The translations under genes and the position numbers were made by a program. A stretch of DNA of 64,000 nt from Lysobacterales bacterium (GTDB lineage Bacteria > Pseudomonadota > Gammaproteobacteria > Xanthomonadales > SZUA-36). Location of the stretch: assembly GCA_021648125.1 (NCBI GenBank), contig JAKITK010000001.1:62001-126000 (forward strand), written 5' to 3'. The notes below the pieces were generated by a model, which worked only from the letters and a program-made list of their open reading frames with translations, made no database searches and was not told the DNA's origin. Shown one piece after another: positions 47,874 to 56,543 of this stretch (positions are counted from its first letter, which is position 1; each line of letters starts with the position of its first letter).

Positions 47874-49867
47874 TCGCAGAACTCGGGCAACTGACACTAA
47901 TTATTGCAGCTCTGCTTGCGCTGGCACAGTTTGCTTTTCCAATATATGGTGCCTGGCGGAATAACCAGAGCTTTATGGCTATGGGCAACTCCACGGCCTA
48001 CGGTCAATTTGTTTTTGTCAGCATTGCCCTTGGCATACTGACTTATAGTTTTCTAGTACAGGATTTTTCGCTGGCATATGTTGCCAACAACTCCAATTCC
48101 GACTTGCCGATAATTTATCGGATATCTGCTGTGTGGGGTGCGCACGAGGGTTCATTGCTGTTATGGGTGTTTATTATTACCCTGTGGACCGTTGCAGTAA
48201 CCGTAGTATCCAGCCGCAAAACCAGTGTTTTGCCAAAAGCATTTAGCGCCAGGGTCATTGCCATTCTGGGCTTGGTCAGCTTTGGCTTCCTGCTATTTGT
48301 TATTTTTACATCCAATCCGTTTGACCGCATTTTACCTGCGCCCTTTGATGGTAGGGACTTAAACCCCCTACTTCAGGATATTGGCTTAATTATTCATCCG
48401 CCGATGTTGTACCTGGGCTATGTTGGCTTTGCTGTGGCATTTGCCTTCGCTATCGCTGCCTTGCTGGGTGGAGAAATTAACCGCGAGTGGGTTCGTTGGG
48501 CACGACCGTGGACATTGCTGGCTTGGTCATTCCTTACTTTCGGTATCGCTTTGGGCAGTTGGTGGGCGTATTACGAGCTCGGCTGGGGTGGCTGGTGGTT
48601 TTGGGACCCGGTAGAAAACGCCTCCTTTATGCCTTGGATAGTCGGCACGGCTTTATTGCATGCACAGGCCGTCACAGAAAAACGCGGCTCCTTCATTGGC
48701 TGGACTCTGCTGTTATCTATTTCCGCGTTCTCGCTATCACTACTGGGAGCATTTCTGGTTCGTTCCGGGGTAATCACCTCCGTGCACGCATTTGCTTCCG
48801 ACCCGACTCGCGGGGTATTTATTCTGATGTACTTAGGGGTAATTGTGGGTGGCTCGCTGGCACTGTATGCTTTGCGTGTTCCCAAAATGATTTCCGGCAG
48901 CGGCTTCACCTGGTTCTCGCGTGAGTCGCTGATTTTAATTAATAACTTGTTATTAACAGTGGCATTATTTATGGTTCTGCTAGGCACCCTGTACCCGATT
49001 ATTGCCGATGCCTTCGGTATGGGCAAAATATCAGTGGGTCCACCGTATTTCGGTAGCCTATTTATTGTAATTATGGCGCCACTAGTAATGCTTATCCCGC
49101 TCGCTGCTTATTCCCGCTGGAAACAAGATAAAGCCGGGCGAGTGTTGTCTAAGCTGCTAGTGCCGCTATTTATCAGCATTGCAGTCACAGCCATGGTTGC
49201 ATGGCAGAATGATGCCAGCAACCTGCGCACGCTAAGTGGTGTATTTGCCGGCACTTGGGTGATTTCCGGAACGCTCCGTTATACCATTGAACGGTTTCGA
49301 AAAAACAATCGTTTCACGCTGCCACGCAGTGAATTTGCTATGGTGCTGGCACATATCGGCGTCGGGGTATTTGTTATAGGGGTTGCCATGGTTGAAACCA
49401 CCAGCACTGAAAAACACCTTGCCATGGGTTCCGGTGATAGCTATACCATTGCCGAGTACCAATTCACCTTTAAAGGCACCGAACATATTGATGGGCCAAA
49501 TTTTAGCGCTGAACGCGGGACCTTTCTGGTTACAAAAAATGGCAAGTTGATAAGTACAATGTATCCAGAAAAACGCCAGTATCGTAATAATCAGATAATG
49601 ACTGAAGCTGCACTTGACCCGGGCTTTACCCGCGACCTTTATGTTTCGCTGGGTGATCCACTCGATGAAGCTAGACAGATTTGGGCAGTACGCATCTACG
49701 AGAAACCGTTTATTCGCTGGATTTGGCTGGGTGCGCTGATGATGACCTTCGCCGGCTTAATTGCACTTAGCGACCGACGCTACCGGCGCAAAAAAACACA
49801 TCAAAATGAGCCGAGCGCAGAACCCTCAAATAACACAAACCCGCTAACTAATGGATCTATGCCATGA
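47870..49867 (+). CDS. ccmF: Haem lyase CcmF
   Basis: Large polytopic protein that attaches haem to apocytochrome c. It has the WWD motif GGWWFWDPVENASFMPW and the segment WGAHEGSLLLW; 665 residues and about 15 helices. Translation starts at TTG 47870, overlapping the ccmE stop, with GGAG 8 nt upstream. Confidence 0.94.
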   Translation: MIAELGQLTLIIAALLALAQFAFPIYGAWRNNQSFMAMGNSTAYGQFVFVSIALGILTYSFLVQDFSLAYVANNSNSDLPIIYRISAVWGAHEGSLLLWVFIITLWTVAVTVVSSRKTSVLPKAFSARVIAILGLVSFGFLLFVIFTSNPFDRILPAPFDGRDLNPLLQDIGLIIHPPMLYLGYVGFAVAFAFAIAALLGGEINREWVRWARPWTLLAWSFLTFGIALGSWWAYYELGWGGWWFWDPVENASFMPWIVGTALLHAQAVTEKRGSFIGWTLLLSISAFSLSLLGAFLVRSGVITSVHAFASDPTRGVFILMYLGVIVGGSLALYALRVPKMISGSGFTWFSRESLILINNLLLTVALFMVLLGTLYPIIADAFGMGKISVGPPYFGSLFIVIMAPLVMLIPLAAYSRWKQDKAGRVLSKLLVPLFISIAVTAMVAWQNDASNLRTLSGVFAGTWVISGTLRYTIERFRKNNRFTLPRSEFAMVLAHIGVGVFVIGVAMVETTSTEKHLAMGSGDSYTIAEYQFTFKGTEHIDGPNFSAERGTFLVTKNGKLISTMYPEKRQYRNNQIMTEAALDPGFTRDLYVSLGDPLDEARQIWAVRIYEKPFIRWIWLGALMMTFAGLIALSDRRYRRKKTHQNEPSAEPSNNTNPLTNGSMP

Positions 49868-50406
49868 AGCGTTGGTTACCCTTAATTTCTTTTGCGATAT
49901 TGGCAATACTGCTCGGCTTTGGCTTGAAAAATGCTGACACAAAAAGCTTGATCCCATCACCCTTGATTGATAAACCCGCACCTGATTTTAATCTGCCATT
50001 GGTGGGTCAGCCGGAAGTTTTTGTGAGTAAATCCGACTTACTTGGTACAACTTACTTATTAAATGTCTGGGGCAGCTGGTGTGCAGCCTGCAGGGTTGAA
50101 CACCCGTTTATGAATCAACTATCTCGTTCTGGGATACTCCCTGTTGTCGGTCTCAACTGGAAAGATGAGCCGACTGAGGCTATTGCTTGGTTAAAACAGT
50201 TCGGCGACCCTTACAGCATAAACATGAGCGATTATTCTGGTCGCACAGCGATTGATTTTGGCGTGTATGGGGCCCCGGAAAGCTTTATTATTGATGCCAA
50301 AGGAAATGTGCGTTACAAGCATATTGGCGTTCTCAATCAACAGATTTTCGAGCGCGAAATCCAACCTTTACTAGCTACTATAGCGCGTGAAGTCAGTGGG
50401 CAATAA
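49864..50406 (+). CDS. ccmG: Thiol:disulfide interchange protein CcmG/DsbE
   Basis: Membrane-tethered periplasmic thioredoxin that keeps apocytochrome c cysteines reduced. It has an N-terminal anchor (about 5-22) and the active site NVWGSWCAACRVEHP, then GVYGAPESFIID with the cis-proline. Length is 180 residues. It has an ATGA overlap with ccmF. Confidence 0.93.
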   Translation: MKRWLPLISFAILAILLGFGLKNADTKSLIPSPLIDKPAPDFNLPLVGQPEVFVSKSDLLGTTYLLNVWGSWCAACRVEHPFMNQLSRSGILPVVGLNWKDEPTEAIAWLKQFGDPYSINMSDYSGRTAIDFGVYGAPESFIIDAKGNVRYKHIGVLNQQIFEREIQPLLATIAREVSGQ

Positions 50407-50410
50407 ACAC

Positions 50411-50866
50411 ATGAAAAACACGCTTATATATTTAATATTTGGCATTAGCATTGTTCTTTTAAGTGCCTTTAGTGTAGCCGCACCACCGCTTGAATTTGAT
50501 AACCAAACCCAAGAGTCCCGTTTTAACAAGCTGGTAGCCGAATTACGCTGTCTGGTTTGCCAAAATCAAAACCTGGCTGATTCCGATGCCGAACTCGCGC
50601 AAGACCTGCGCCGTGAAGTGTTGGATTTAATCCGCTCTGGGAAGTCAGATACACAAGTTAAAGATTTTCTAGTGCAACGCTATGGTGAATTTGTTCTCTA
50701 TCGTCCGCGTCTGGATAAGTCTACTTATCTGCTGTGGTTAGGACCCGCCGTATTTTTTTTGATAGCCGCGGTAGTCATAGGCCTAGTGATTGGTAAACGC
50801 AACCAGCAATTTCTAGAAAATCAAAACATGCCGAATAACAAGGATCAAAAGCCGCATGACGATTAG
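50411..50866 (+). CDS. ccmH: Cytochrome c-type biogenesis protein CcmH
   Basis: Periplasmic thiol reductase of the haem lyase complex. It has a signal-like N-terminal helix, the LRCLVCQNQNLADSDAE redox motif (CxxC) in a three-helix bundle, and a C-terminal membrane anchor. The start is ATG 50411 (MKNTLIYLIF), 4 nt after ccmG. Length is 151 residues. This is the short form; the TPR part is a separate gene, ccmI. Confidence 0.93.
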   Translation: MKNTLIYLIFGISIVLLSAFSVAAPPLEFDNQTQESRFNKLVAELRCLVCQNQNLADSDAELAQDLRREVLDLIRSGKSDTQVKDFLVQRYGEFVLYRPRLDKSTYLLWLGPAVFFLIAAVVIGLVIGKRNQQFLENQNMPNNKDQKPHDD

Positions 50867-51875
50867 TTTCTTACTCTATGGCTTAGCGCTGGTGCTCGCG
50901 GGTCTTGCTTTCCTGTTGCTGCCTTTACTGCAAGCCCGAAAGTCGATTTTGATGGTGATGATTCTTGTAGTTGCATTGCCCAGCCTAACTTGGTTAGTGT
51001 ATTCTACTGTCGGAAATCCAGCCGCACTGCAGTCATTAGCGCTACAACAAGCCGGCGACAGCCCGCAAAGTATGGATGAAGCCATTTCCAAGCTGCGTAT
51101 AGAATTACAAAAAAACCCAGATAATATTGAAGGCTGGATGCTGCTAGGGCGTAGCTTGCTGAATATGAACCAAGCCGAGCAAGCAATAAATATCTATCGC
51201 AAAGCACTCACGCTCGCACCCGCTGATCCGTATATCAAAATGGAACTTGGTAGCGCTATTGTGCAGGCTACCGAGCCAAGCCAGCAGGGTTTTCCGGCAG
51301 AAGCCAGAACTTATCTGGAACAAGCGTATGCGGCAGACCCTGAGCTACAAAAAGCCCAATGGATGCTCGGCATTGCCGCCGCCGCTGAGGGCAATCACCT
51401 ACGGGCACTGGAACTCTGGGGCGATCTGCTAGCTAAAATTGATCCTGCGAGTAATATCAGTACAACCATCAAGCAGCAAATCAGTCAATCCAGGTCCGCT
51501 CTGGGTATACAAGCACCGGTGACTGAAACTGCAATAATAAACATTAACATCGCAGTTGATGAGTCACTTCATTCCAGCTTGAGTCCGCAAGCTAGTGTAT
51601 TTGTATTCCTCAAAATACCCGGTCAGGCGGGCATGCCATTGGCCGTTAAACGCCTGCCGGCATCGCAACTCCCATTATCTCTGGAACTGACTGATGCCGA
51701 CATTCTCCAACTCGGCAATACACTATTGGATTTTCCTGAACTACTGCTCTCAGCCAAGCTCTCTGCCACCGGTAGCGCAGATGTAAGTGCTAACGACTTG
51801 CAGGCGGCTACCGTTAGCGTCAAACCCTCATCTAAAACCCCCATAAGCCTGATTTTACGGGCCAAGGAAAAATGA
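50856..51875 (+). CDS. ccmI: Cytochrome c biogenesis protein CcmI (TPR)
   Basis: Apocytochrome c chaperone with two N-terminal membrane helices (about 4-25 and 30-48) and a periplasmic TPR region: NPDNIEGWMLLGRSLLNM, AINIYRKALTLAPADPYIK, and LQKAQWMLGIAAAAEG. A C-terminal beta domain (about 225-339) follows. The loop between helices is shorter than in many CcmI proteins. Length is 339 residues. It overlaps ccmH by 11 nt. Confidence 0.88.
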   Translation: MTISFLLYGLALVLAGLAFLLLPLLQARKSILMVMILVVALPSLTWLVYSTVGNPAALQSLALQQAGDSPQSMDEAISKLRIELQKNPDNIEGWMLLGRSLLNMNQAEQAINIYRKALTLAPADPYIKMELGSAIVQATEPSQQGFPAEARTYLEQAYAADPELQKAQWMLGIAAAAEGNHLRALELWGDLLAKIDPASNISTTIKQQISQSRSALGIQAPVTETAIININIAVDESLHSSLSPQASVFVFLKIPGQAGMPLAVKRLPASQLPLSLELTDADILQLGNTLLDFPELLLSAKLSATGSADVSANDLQAATVSVKPSSKTPISLILRAKEK

Positions 51876-52789
51876 TTATGTTTACATTAAAAGCTAAAAC
51901 CACGGCATTCATGATGTTACTATTACTGACAATTGTAAGTCAGGCGGCTCTTGCAGTTGAATACACCACTACCCGCCTGAGCGATAATCTAACCATGCTC
52001 AAAGGTCAAGGTGGTAATGTTGCTATTTCTAGTGGCAAGGATGGTGTGTTTATTATTGATGATCAACTTGCACCCATAACAGAGGGCTTATTGGAAGCCA
52101 TCCGCAAAATTAGTGACCAACCCATCCGCTATGTTATTAATACCCATTACCACGGTGACCATGTTGGCGGTAATGAAACAATTGGTAAAGCCGGCGCGGT
52201 TATTCTCACGCACAATAATGTATATACTCGTATGAGTTCTGAACACTTCAGTACTTATATGCAAACATCAACCCCCGCCTATCCTGCTGCTGCAATGCCG
52301 AATATAACTTTCAGCGATGAGGCCACCCTGCACTTTAATGGTGAAACTGCCACCGCCTACCATATTGCCAACGCACATACCGACGGTGATGCGCTGATAC
52401 ATTTTCCGAAAAGTAATGTCATTCATATGGGCGACCTCTGGTTCCAAGGTTTCTATCCTTATATAGACCTCGATGCCGGCGGTAATATTGAGGGAATTAT
52501 TAACGGCGTAAACAAAGCCCTGGAACTTGCCAATAGCGAAACCAAGATTATCCCGGGTCATGGGCCTTTAGGCAGCTATGCTGAACTTAAAGCTTATGGT
52601 GAGTTTCTGGCGGAAGCAACACAATCAGTGCGGCTGTTAATTGCTGAAGAAAAAACTCTGAGTGAAATTATTGCTCTAAAACCAACCGCAAAATGGGATG
52701 AAAGCTTGGGTAAAGTGTGGATTAAACCGGATCAATTTGTCACCATGATTTATAACTCCTTGCAAGGCATTCAAGAATACAAACAATAA
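51872..52789 (+). CDS. Periplasmic metallo-beta-lactamase-fold hydrolase
   Basis: Zinc hydrolase with signal peptide (cleavage near ALA-VEY, about residue 28) and the metal motif NTHYHGDHVGG (HxHxDH). NAHTDGDALIHF carries the next histidine, MGDLWFQ the bridging aspartate region, and IIPGHGPLG the last His. Length is 305 residues. The family includes cyclase-like and quinoprotein-relay-like periplasmic enzymes; the substrate is not predictable. It is coupled to ccmI (ATGA overlap), so it is expressed with the cytochrome c maturation genes. Confidence 0.85.
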   Translation: MIMFTLKAKTTAFMMLLLLTIVSQAALAVEYTTTRLSDNLTMLKGQGGNVAISSGKDGVFIIDDQLAPITEGLLEAIRKISDQPIRYVINTHYHGDHVGGNETIGKAGAVILTHNNVYTRMSSEHFSTYMQTSTPAYPAAAMPNITFSDEATLHFNGETATAYHIANAHTDGDALIHFPKSNVIHMGDLWFQGFYPYIDLDAGGNIEGIINGVNKALELANSETKIIPGHGPLGSYAELKAYGEFLAEATQSVRLLIAEEKTLSEIIALKPTAKWDESLGKVWIKPDQFVTMIYNSLQGIQEYKQ

Positions 52790-52799
52790 ACTAGTCGTT

Positions 52800-52821
52800 G
52801 CGTGGGTATTTATGCCCACGC
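52800..52821. terminator. Hairpin between convergent genes (MBL-fold and trmB-like)
   Basis: GCGTGGG (52800-52806) pairs with CCCACGC (52815-52821) around an 8-nt loop in the 49-nt convergent gap. Only a weak T-rich tail follows, but position and stem suit a shared terminator. Confidence 0.5.
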
Positions 52822-52838
52822 GGTGTTGAATTGTTATC

Positions 52839-53531
52839 TTATGTTTGCAGACACCACAGGGCATGTCCGCTTTCAAAATATTTTTTCTCGAACGGTGTGC
52901 TATAAACACCTGCAAATTTCGCTGTCGGAAGAAGCTTAACTTCAGGCTTTTCATCGGTAAGCAGGGCAACTCCCTGAGCAAATTCCTGTAAATATATCTT
53001 CCAGTTGCTGCGAAGTTCAATTGGTGACCCTAAAGCCATTAAAGTAGGGAAAACCGGGTGCGCATGCCAACGGCGCAGTAGCTGCCCAGGTTTTGGCCAA
53101 GGGTTTGGATATAAAATAAATATTTTTTCAGGCTTTAGCCCTTCCACACTGAGCAAGCGCCAAAAATCGGCGGCTTCGGCGCGTAGAAGCATACAGTTAC
53201 CAATTCGGACTGAACCACTGTTAAGCAGGGTTTTTTGTTCAGCTCTCAGCACTCCCCTTCCGAGTCGTTGCTCAGACTGATCAATACCAACAAGCAGAGA
53301 TTGAGGATATTGCTGTGCCAGTTGCAAGGTTCCCTGCCCTGTACCACAACCTACATCAAGGATAAATCCATCAAACCCAGCGGTTTCGCGTAGTCTATTA
53401 AAGCGCTCAAAAGCCAGCCCGGTATGTGCGCGAATAGGTTGTTTCCATTCATTTTCAGAATGTTTTAAGATAACTTTTCTCAAGTCTGGGTGTATACCGG
53501 GCTGCGAGCTGATGACCTCTCTTGACTTCAT
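52839..53531 (-). CDS. TrmB-like tRNA (guanine-N7) methyltransferase
   Basis: Class I methyltransferase of 230 residues with SAM motif LDVGCGTGQGTLQLAQQ, LVGIDQS and an NPWP motif in ILYPNPWPKPGQLLRRW. TrmB proteins have a DPWPKKRH-type motif here followed by a basic HKRR. This protein keeps the PWPK core but has a different continuation and an Asn for the Asp, so it may be a divergent TrmB or a paralogue with another target. It is divergent from metX. Confidence 0.75.
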   Translation of the reverse strand: MKSREVISSQPGIHPDLRKVILKHSENEWKQPIRAHTGLAFERFNRLRETAGFDGFILDVGCGTGQGTLQLAQQYPQSLLVGIDQSEQRLGRGVLRAEQKTLLNSGSVRIGNCMLLRAEAADFWRLLSVEGLKPEKIFILYPNPWPKPGQLLRRWHAHPVFPTLMALGSPIELRSNWKIYLQEFAQGVALLTDEKPEVKLLPTAKFAGVYSTPFEKKYFESGHALWCLQT

Positions 53532-53613
53532 TTTTTAATGATACACGATGAGCTTAGGAACTGGTCGTGGTATAACCTATAATTAACCCATAAAAACTAG
53601 CAAAGAGAATACT

Positions 53614-54756
53614 GTGTTCAGCAATACACCCCCAGGAAGTAAAATATTTAAACACGACAAGCCTTTTGCATTTCATCGGGGAGGCAGTCTGCCAGCGCTG
53701 CAGTTAGCCTACGAACGATTTGGTCAGGCGAATACAGATAACAGTAATATTGTTCTATTGTTCACTGGTTTATCACCCACCGCGCATGCTACTGCCAGCA
53801 CCGCTGACCCCAGCCTGGGCTGGTGGGAGCAGGTAATCGGTGTTGGTCGTGCCATTGACACCAATCACTGGAATGTTATTTGCATAAACTCACTCGGTAG
53901 TTGCAAAGGCTCAACGGGTCCTGCAAGTATAAATCCCGACACTGGAAAGCCCTGGCGACTGGATTTTCCGGAGCTAGCCATAGAAGATATTGCTAGCTCA
54001 GCCAGCTTGTTGCTGGAATACTTGGGTATTGATAAGGTAGCCGCCGTGGTTGGCCCCTCAATGGGTGGTATGACAGCGCTGGCTTGGCTAAAACAAAACC
54101 CGGGGCGTTGTCAGCACTTTCTCGCCATATCAACAGCCGCAGCAGCAGAGCCCTACGCCATTGCCATTCGCTCGATGCAACGGGAAATTATCTGTAAGGA
54201 TCCTAATTGGCAGGCTGGAAACTATACAGAAGACTGCTGGCCACAGGAGGGCATGCGCCTGGCACGCAAAATCGGCATGGTCTCTTACCGCTCTGCAGAA
54301 GAGTGGCGTTCTCGCTTCGGGCGGGATGACCAAGTGCGATTTCCACAAACCACCTGGGGCATGAACTATGCGATTGAGTCCTATCTGCAAGCGGCTGCAG
54401 ACCGTTTTGTTGGCCAATTCGACCCTACCAGTTACATCTATCTTTCAAGGGCAATGGACTGGTTTGATGTCACCCGAGATCCCCGCAAGCTCTGCCATTC
54501 TGTAGAAGTACCTGGACATCAACGAATCGCTGAAAAATTGTGCCAAGTAAAACTGGCCTCAGCCTGTATTATTGGTGTCAATAGTGACCTGTTGTTTCCT
54601 CTGCACCAGCAAAAAGAGCTGGCCGAGGGCCTCGATACCTGCGCCACCCGGGTTGAATTCCATCAGCCCAATTCACTCCAGGGTCATGACTCCTTCCTGG
54701 TAGATTTCGAACGCTTTAATCCGATAATCAGGCAATACTTTCGTAATCTCGATTGA
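53614..54756 (+). CDS. metX: Homoserine O-acyltransferase (MetX family)
   Basis: Alpha/beta-hydrolase that activates homoserine for methionine synthesis. It has the nucleophile elbow VVGPSMGGM (Ser149), NSLGSCKGSTGP near residue 93, GVNSDLLFPLHQQKEL with the acid, and LQGHDSFLVD with the catalytic His. Length is 380 residues. Family members use acetyl- or succinyl-CoA, and the motif alone does not settle which. The start is a GTG. A TATAAT at 53578-53583 lies upstream. A metW partner, common in proteobacteria, is not adjacent. Confidence 0.9.
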   Translation: MFSNTPPGSKIFKHDKPFAFHRGGSLPALQLAYERFGQANTDNSNIVLLFTGLSPTAHATASTADPSLGWWEQVIGVGRAIDTNHWNVICINSLGSCKGSTGPASINPDTGKPWRLDFPELAIEDIASSASLLLEYLGIDKVAAVVGPSMGGMTALAWLKQNPGRCQHFLAISTAAAAEPYAIAIRSMQREIICKDPNWQAGNYTEDCWPQEGMRLARKIGMVSYRSAEEWRSRFGRDDQVRFPQTTWGMNYAIESYLQAAADRFVGQFDPTSYIYLSRAMDWFDVTRDPRKLCHSVEVPGHQRIAEKLCQVKLASACIIGVNSDLLFPLHQQKELAEGLDTCATRVEFHQPNSLQGHDSFLVDFERFNPIIRQYFRNLD

Positions 54757-54760
54757 AAGG

Positions 54761-54789
54761 TTCACCCAGCAGCTTAAAGTCGGTATACT
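54761..54789 (+). promoter_or_regulatory. Promoter of tRNA-Leu
   Basis: TATACT at 54784-54789 with TTCACC at 54761-54766, 17 nt apart, followed by the GC-rich stretch GCGCCC before the expected start. A GC-rich discriminator is typical of stringently controlled stable RNA promoters. Confidence 0.5.
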
Positions 54790-54806
54790 TAGCGCCCTAA
54801 TCTGCT

Positions 54807-54893
54807 GCCGGGGTGGCGGAACTGGTAGACGCGCTGGATTCAAAATCCAGTTCTGGTAACAGAGTGGGGGTTCGATTCCCCCCCCCGGCACCA
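54807..54893 (+). tRNA. tRNA-Leu (anticodon CAA)
   Basis: Acceptor stem GCCGGGG pairs with CCCCGGC (54883-54889), followed by A and an encoded CCA. The anticodon stem CTGGA/TCCAG holds loop TTCAAAA, giving anticodon CAA for UUG codons. A long variable arm (TTCTGGTAACAGAGTG) shows a class II tRNA, and the T loop is TTCGATT. Length is 87 nt with CCA. Confidence 0.97.
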
Positions 54894-54992
54894 TTTCTGC
54901 ATCGTTTTCTTTAACAATCTCTCAATCTATACACTAGCGTAAGCTTTGTCCTGCAAGTAAGATGAACTATTCACGGAAATGAAACAAACGAT

Positions 54993-55508
54993 ATGAATAG
55001 AAAATCAAGCTATACAAAACAAGATATGCTCGACTGTGGCGAAGGTTTGTTGTTTGGGTCTGATATTGCAAAATCACCGCGTGGCAATATGTTGATGGTC
55101 GATCGGGTCACTGAAATTTCAGCTGACGGCGGCGAACATGGGAAAGGTAAAATTGTGGCTGAATTTGATATTCATCCTGACCTCTGGTTTTTTGATGTGC
55201 ATTTTAAAGACGATCCAGTAATGCCAGGCTGTCTCGGGCTGGATGCTCTCTGGCAGTTACTGGGCTTTTTTCTTGGCTGGAAAGGGAATCAAGGTAAAGG
55301 GCGAGCATTGGGTGCGGGGGAAGTTAAGTTCTTTGGTCAAATTCTACCTTCAGCAAAAACAGTCCGCTATGAAATCGAACTAAGCCGTTTGATCGAACGC
55401 CGCCTGATTATGGCGATCGCCAATGGTAAAGTTTTTGTTGATGATCGTGAGATTTACACTGCCAAAGATCTGAAAGTTGGAATGTTTGCATCTACGGATA
55501 ACTTCTAA
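54993..55508 (+). CDS. fabA: 3-hydroxydecanoyl-ACP dehydratase/isomerase FabA
   Basis: Makes trans-2- and cis-3-decenoyl-ACP, the branch point to unsaturated fatty acids. It is 171 residues long with catalytic His70 in [16 protein letters not shown] and Asp84 in [11 protein letters not shown], matching the E. coli numbering. Its usual partner fabB is not next to it. Confidence 0.95.
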   Translation: MNRKSSYTKQDMLDCGEGLLFGSDIAKSPRGNMLMVDRVTEISADGGEHGKGKIVAEFDIHPDLWFFDVHFKDDPVMPGCLGLDALWQLLGFFLGWKGNQGKGRALGAGEVKFFGQILPSAKTVRYEIELSRLIERRLIMAIANGKVFVDDREIYTAKDLKVGMFASTDNF

Positions 55509-55515
55509 ACCTAGC

Positions 55516-55642
55516 GTCATCAACCAACCAAGCCCTTGTTGTAGAGATTTTACTCTCGCAAAGACGCAGAGATCGCTAAGGAAAAATATTATCTGCAGGT
55601 ATCTTTACGCCTTAGCAAAAGTAAAAACCCTGATGATTGATG
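55516..55642. repeat. Possible dispersed intergenic repeat after fabA
   Basis: The gap between fabA and the nuclease gene has a CTCGCAAAGACGCAGAGAT block (55554-55572) and TACGCCTTAGCA (55605-55616). It is bounded by imperfect inverted ends (CATCAACCA near 55518, TGATTGATG at 55634-55642). Similar CGCAAAGACGCAAAG words are familiar from dispersed bacterial repeats, but only this copy is visible in the window, so the call is tentative. Confidence 0.25.
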
Positions 55643-55675
55643 TATAGTTGAGATTCACAAATGAGAGCAATCGCA

Positions 55676-56506
55676 ATGAAAAAGCTTTTCCTGATTTTCC
55701 TTACCAGTCTGCTTGTCAGCATCTCAGCTAATAGCTATTCCTGGGGGCGGGACGGACATGCGATCGTCGGTAAAATTGCAATCGACCGCATAGCTCCACA
55801 AACACGAGATTGGTTGGCGGAAATATTGGGTGACACCAGCAATCAAACGCTGTATTTTTCCTGTAATTGGCCGGATATTGTGCGTGAACAAGACCAATAT
55901 GACCCTACCCGGCCGTTTCATTATGTTAATTTACCTCGGGGAGTCCGGCACTACAACGCCGAGCGAGATTGTGCAGATGGCCGTTGCGTAACCGAGAAAA
56001 TCAAATACTTTGCGGCTCGACTCCAGCAATCCGAACTGCCCAAGGTCGAACGCATTAAAGCATTTAACTGGTTATGCCATCTGCTTGGAGATTTGCACCA
56101 GCCCCTGCATGCAGGCTTTAAAGATGATCGGGGTGGAAATGATGTGAAGGTTAAGTTTCATGGTGCATCGATCCGTCTGCATCAATTATGGGATACCGGA
56201 GTTATTCGGCGTCGATACAGTAGGTGGCTTGCACTTGCTAGTCAGCTACAGGCCAAGGCGCAACCCGATAAGGCGCTCGAATTACCCTGGCAGCTTTCAT
56301 CGGTGGAAGGCTGGACTAACGAATCACATCAACTTGTACTGGGTGATAAAATATACCCGCCAAAAGGCCGCGTAAAAATCAGTAAAGCGTTTGAACAGCA
56401 GGCAGACCTGTTGATAAAACAAAGGCTAAGTACTGCAGGTTTAAGGCTTGCAACTATTTTGACAGCTGTGCATACAGGTCAGGTGGAGCTAACTCAAAGG
56501 CCTTAA
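55676..56506 (+). CDS. S1/P1-type nuclease, secreted
   Basis: Zinc-dependent single-strand nuclease. The ATG at 55676 gives a signal peptide MKKLFLIFLTSLLVSISANSYS ending just before Trp23, the residue whose free amino group binds zinc in this family; His28 is five residues on, as in P1. Further ligands lie in LCHLLGDLHQPLHAG and DDRGGND, with LHQLWD after them. Length is 276 residues. An earlier ATG (55661) would add five residues. It probably acts outside the cytoplasm on DNA or RNA for nutrition. Confidence 0.92.
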   Translation: MKKLFLIFLTSLLVSISANSYSWGRDGHAIVGKIAIDRIAPQTRDWLAEILGDTSNQTLYFSCNWPDIVREQDQYDPTRPFHYVNLPRGVRHYNAERDCADGRCVTEKIKYFAARLQQSELPKVERIKAFNWLCHLLGDLHQPLHAGFKDDRGGNDVKVKFHGASIRLHQLWDTGVIRRRYSRWLALASQLQAKAQPDKALELPWQLSSVEGWTNESHQLVLGDKIYPPKGRVKISKAFEQQADLLIKQRLSTAGLRLATILTAVHTGQVELTQRP

Positions 56507-56543
56507 GCATTCTAAAACATTTCAGAATGTTCAGGCATCTCGC

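Noticed and set aside
53532-53613. SAM riboswitch before metX
   Set aside because: The 82-nt gap is shared with a divergent gene and shows no conserved stem set.
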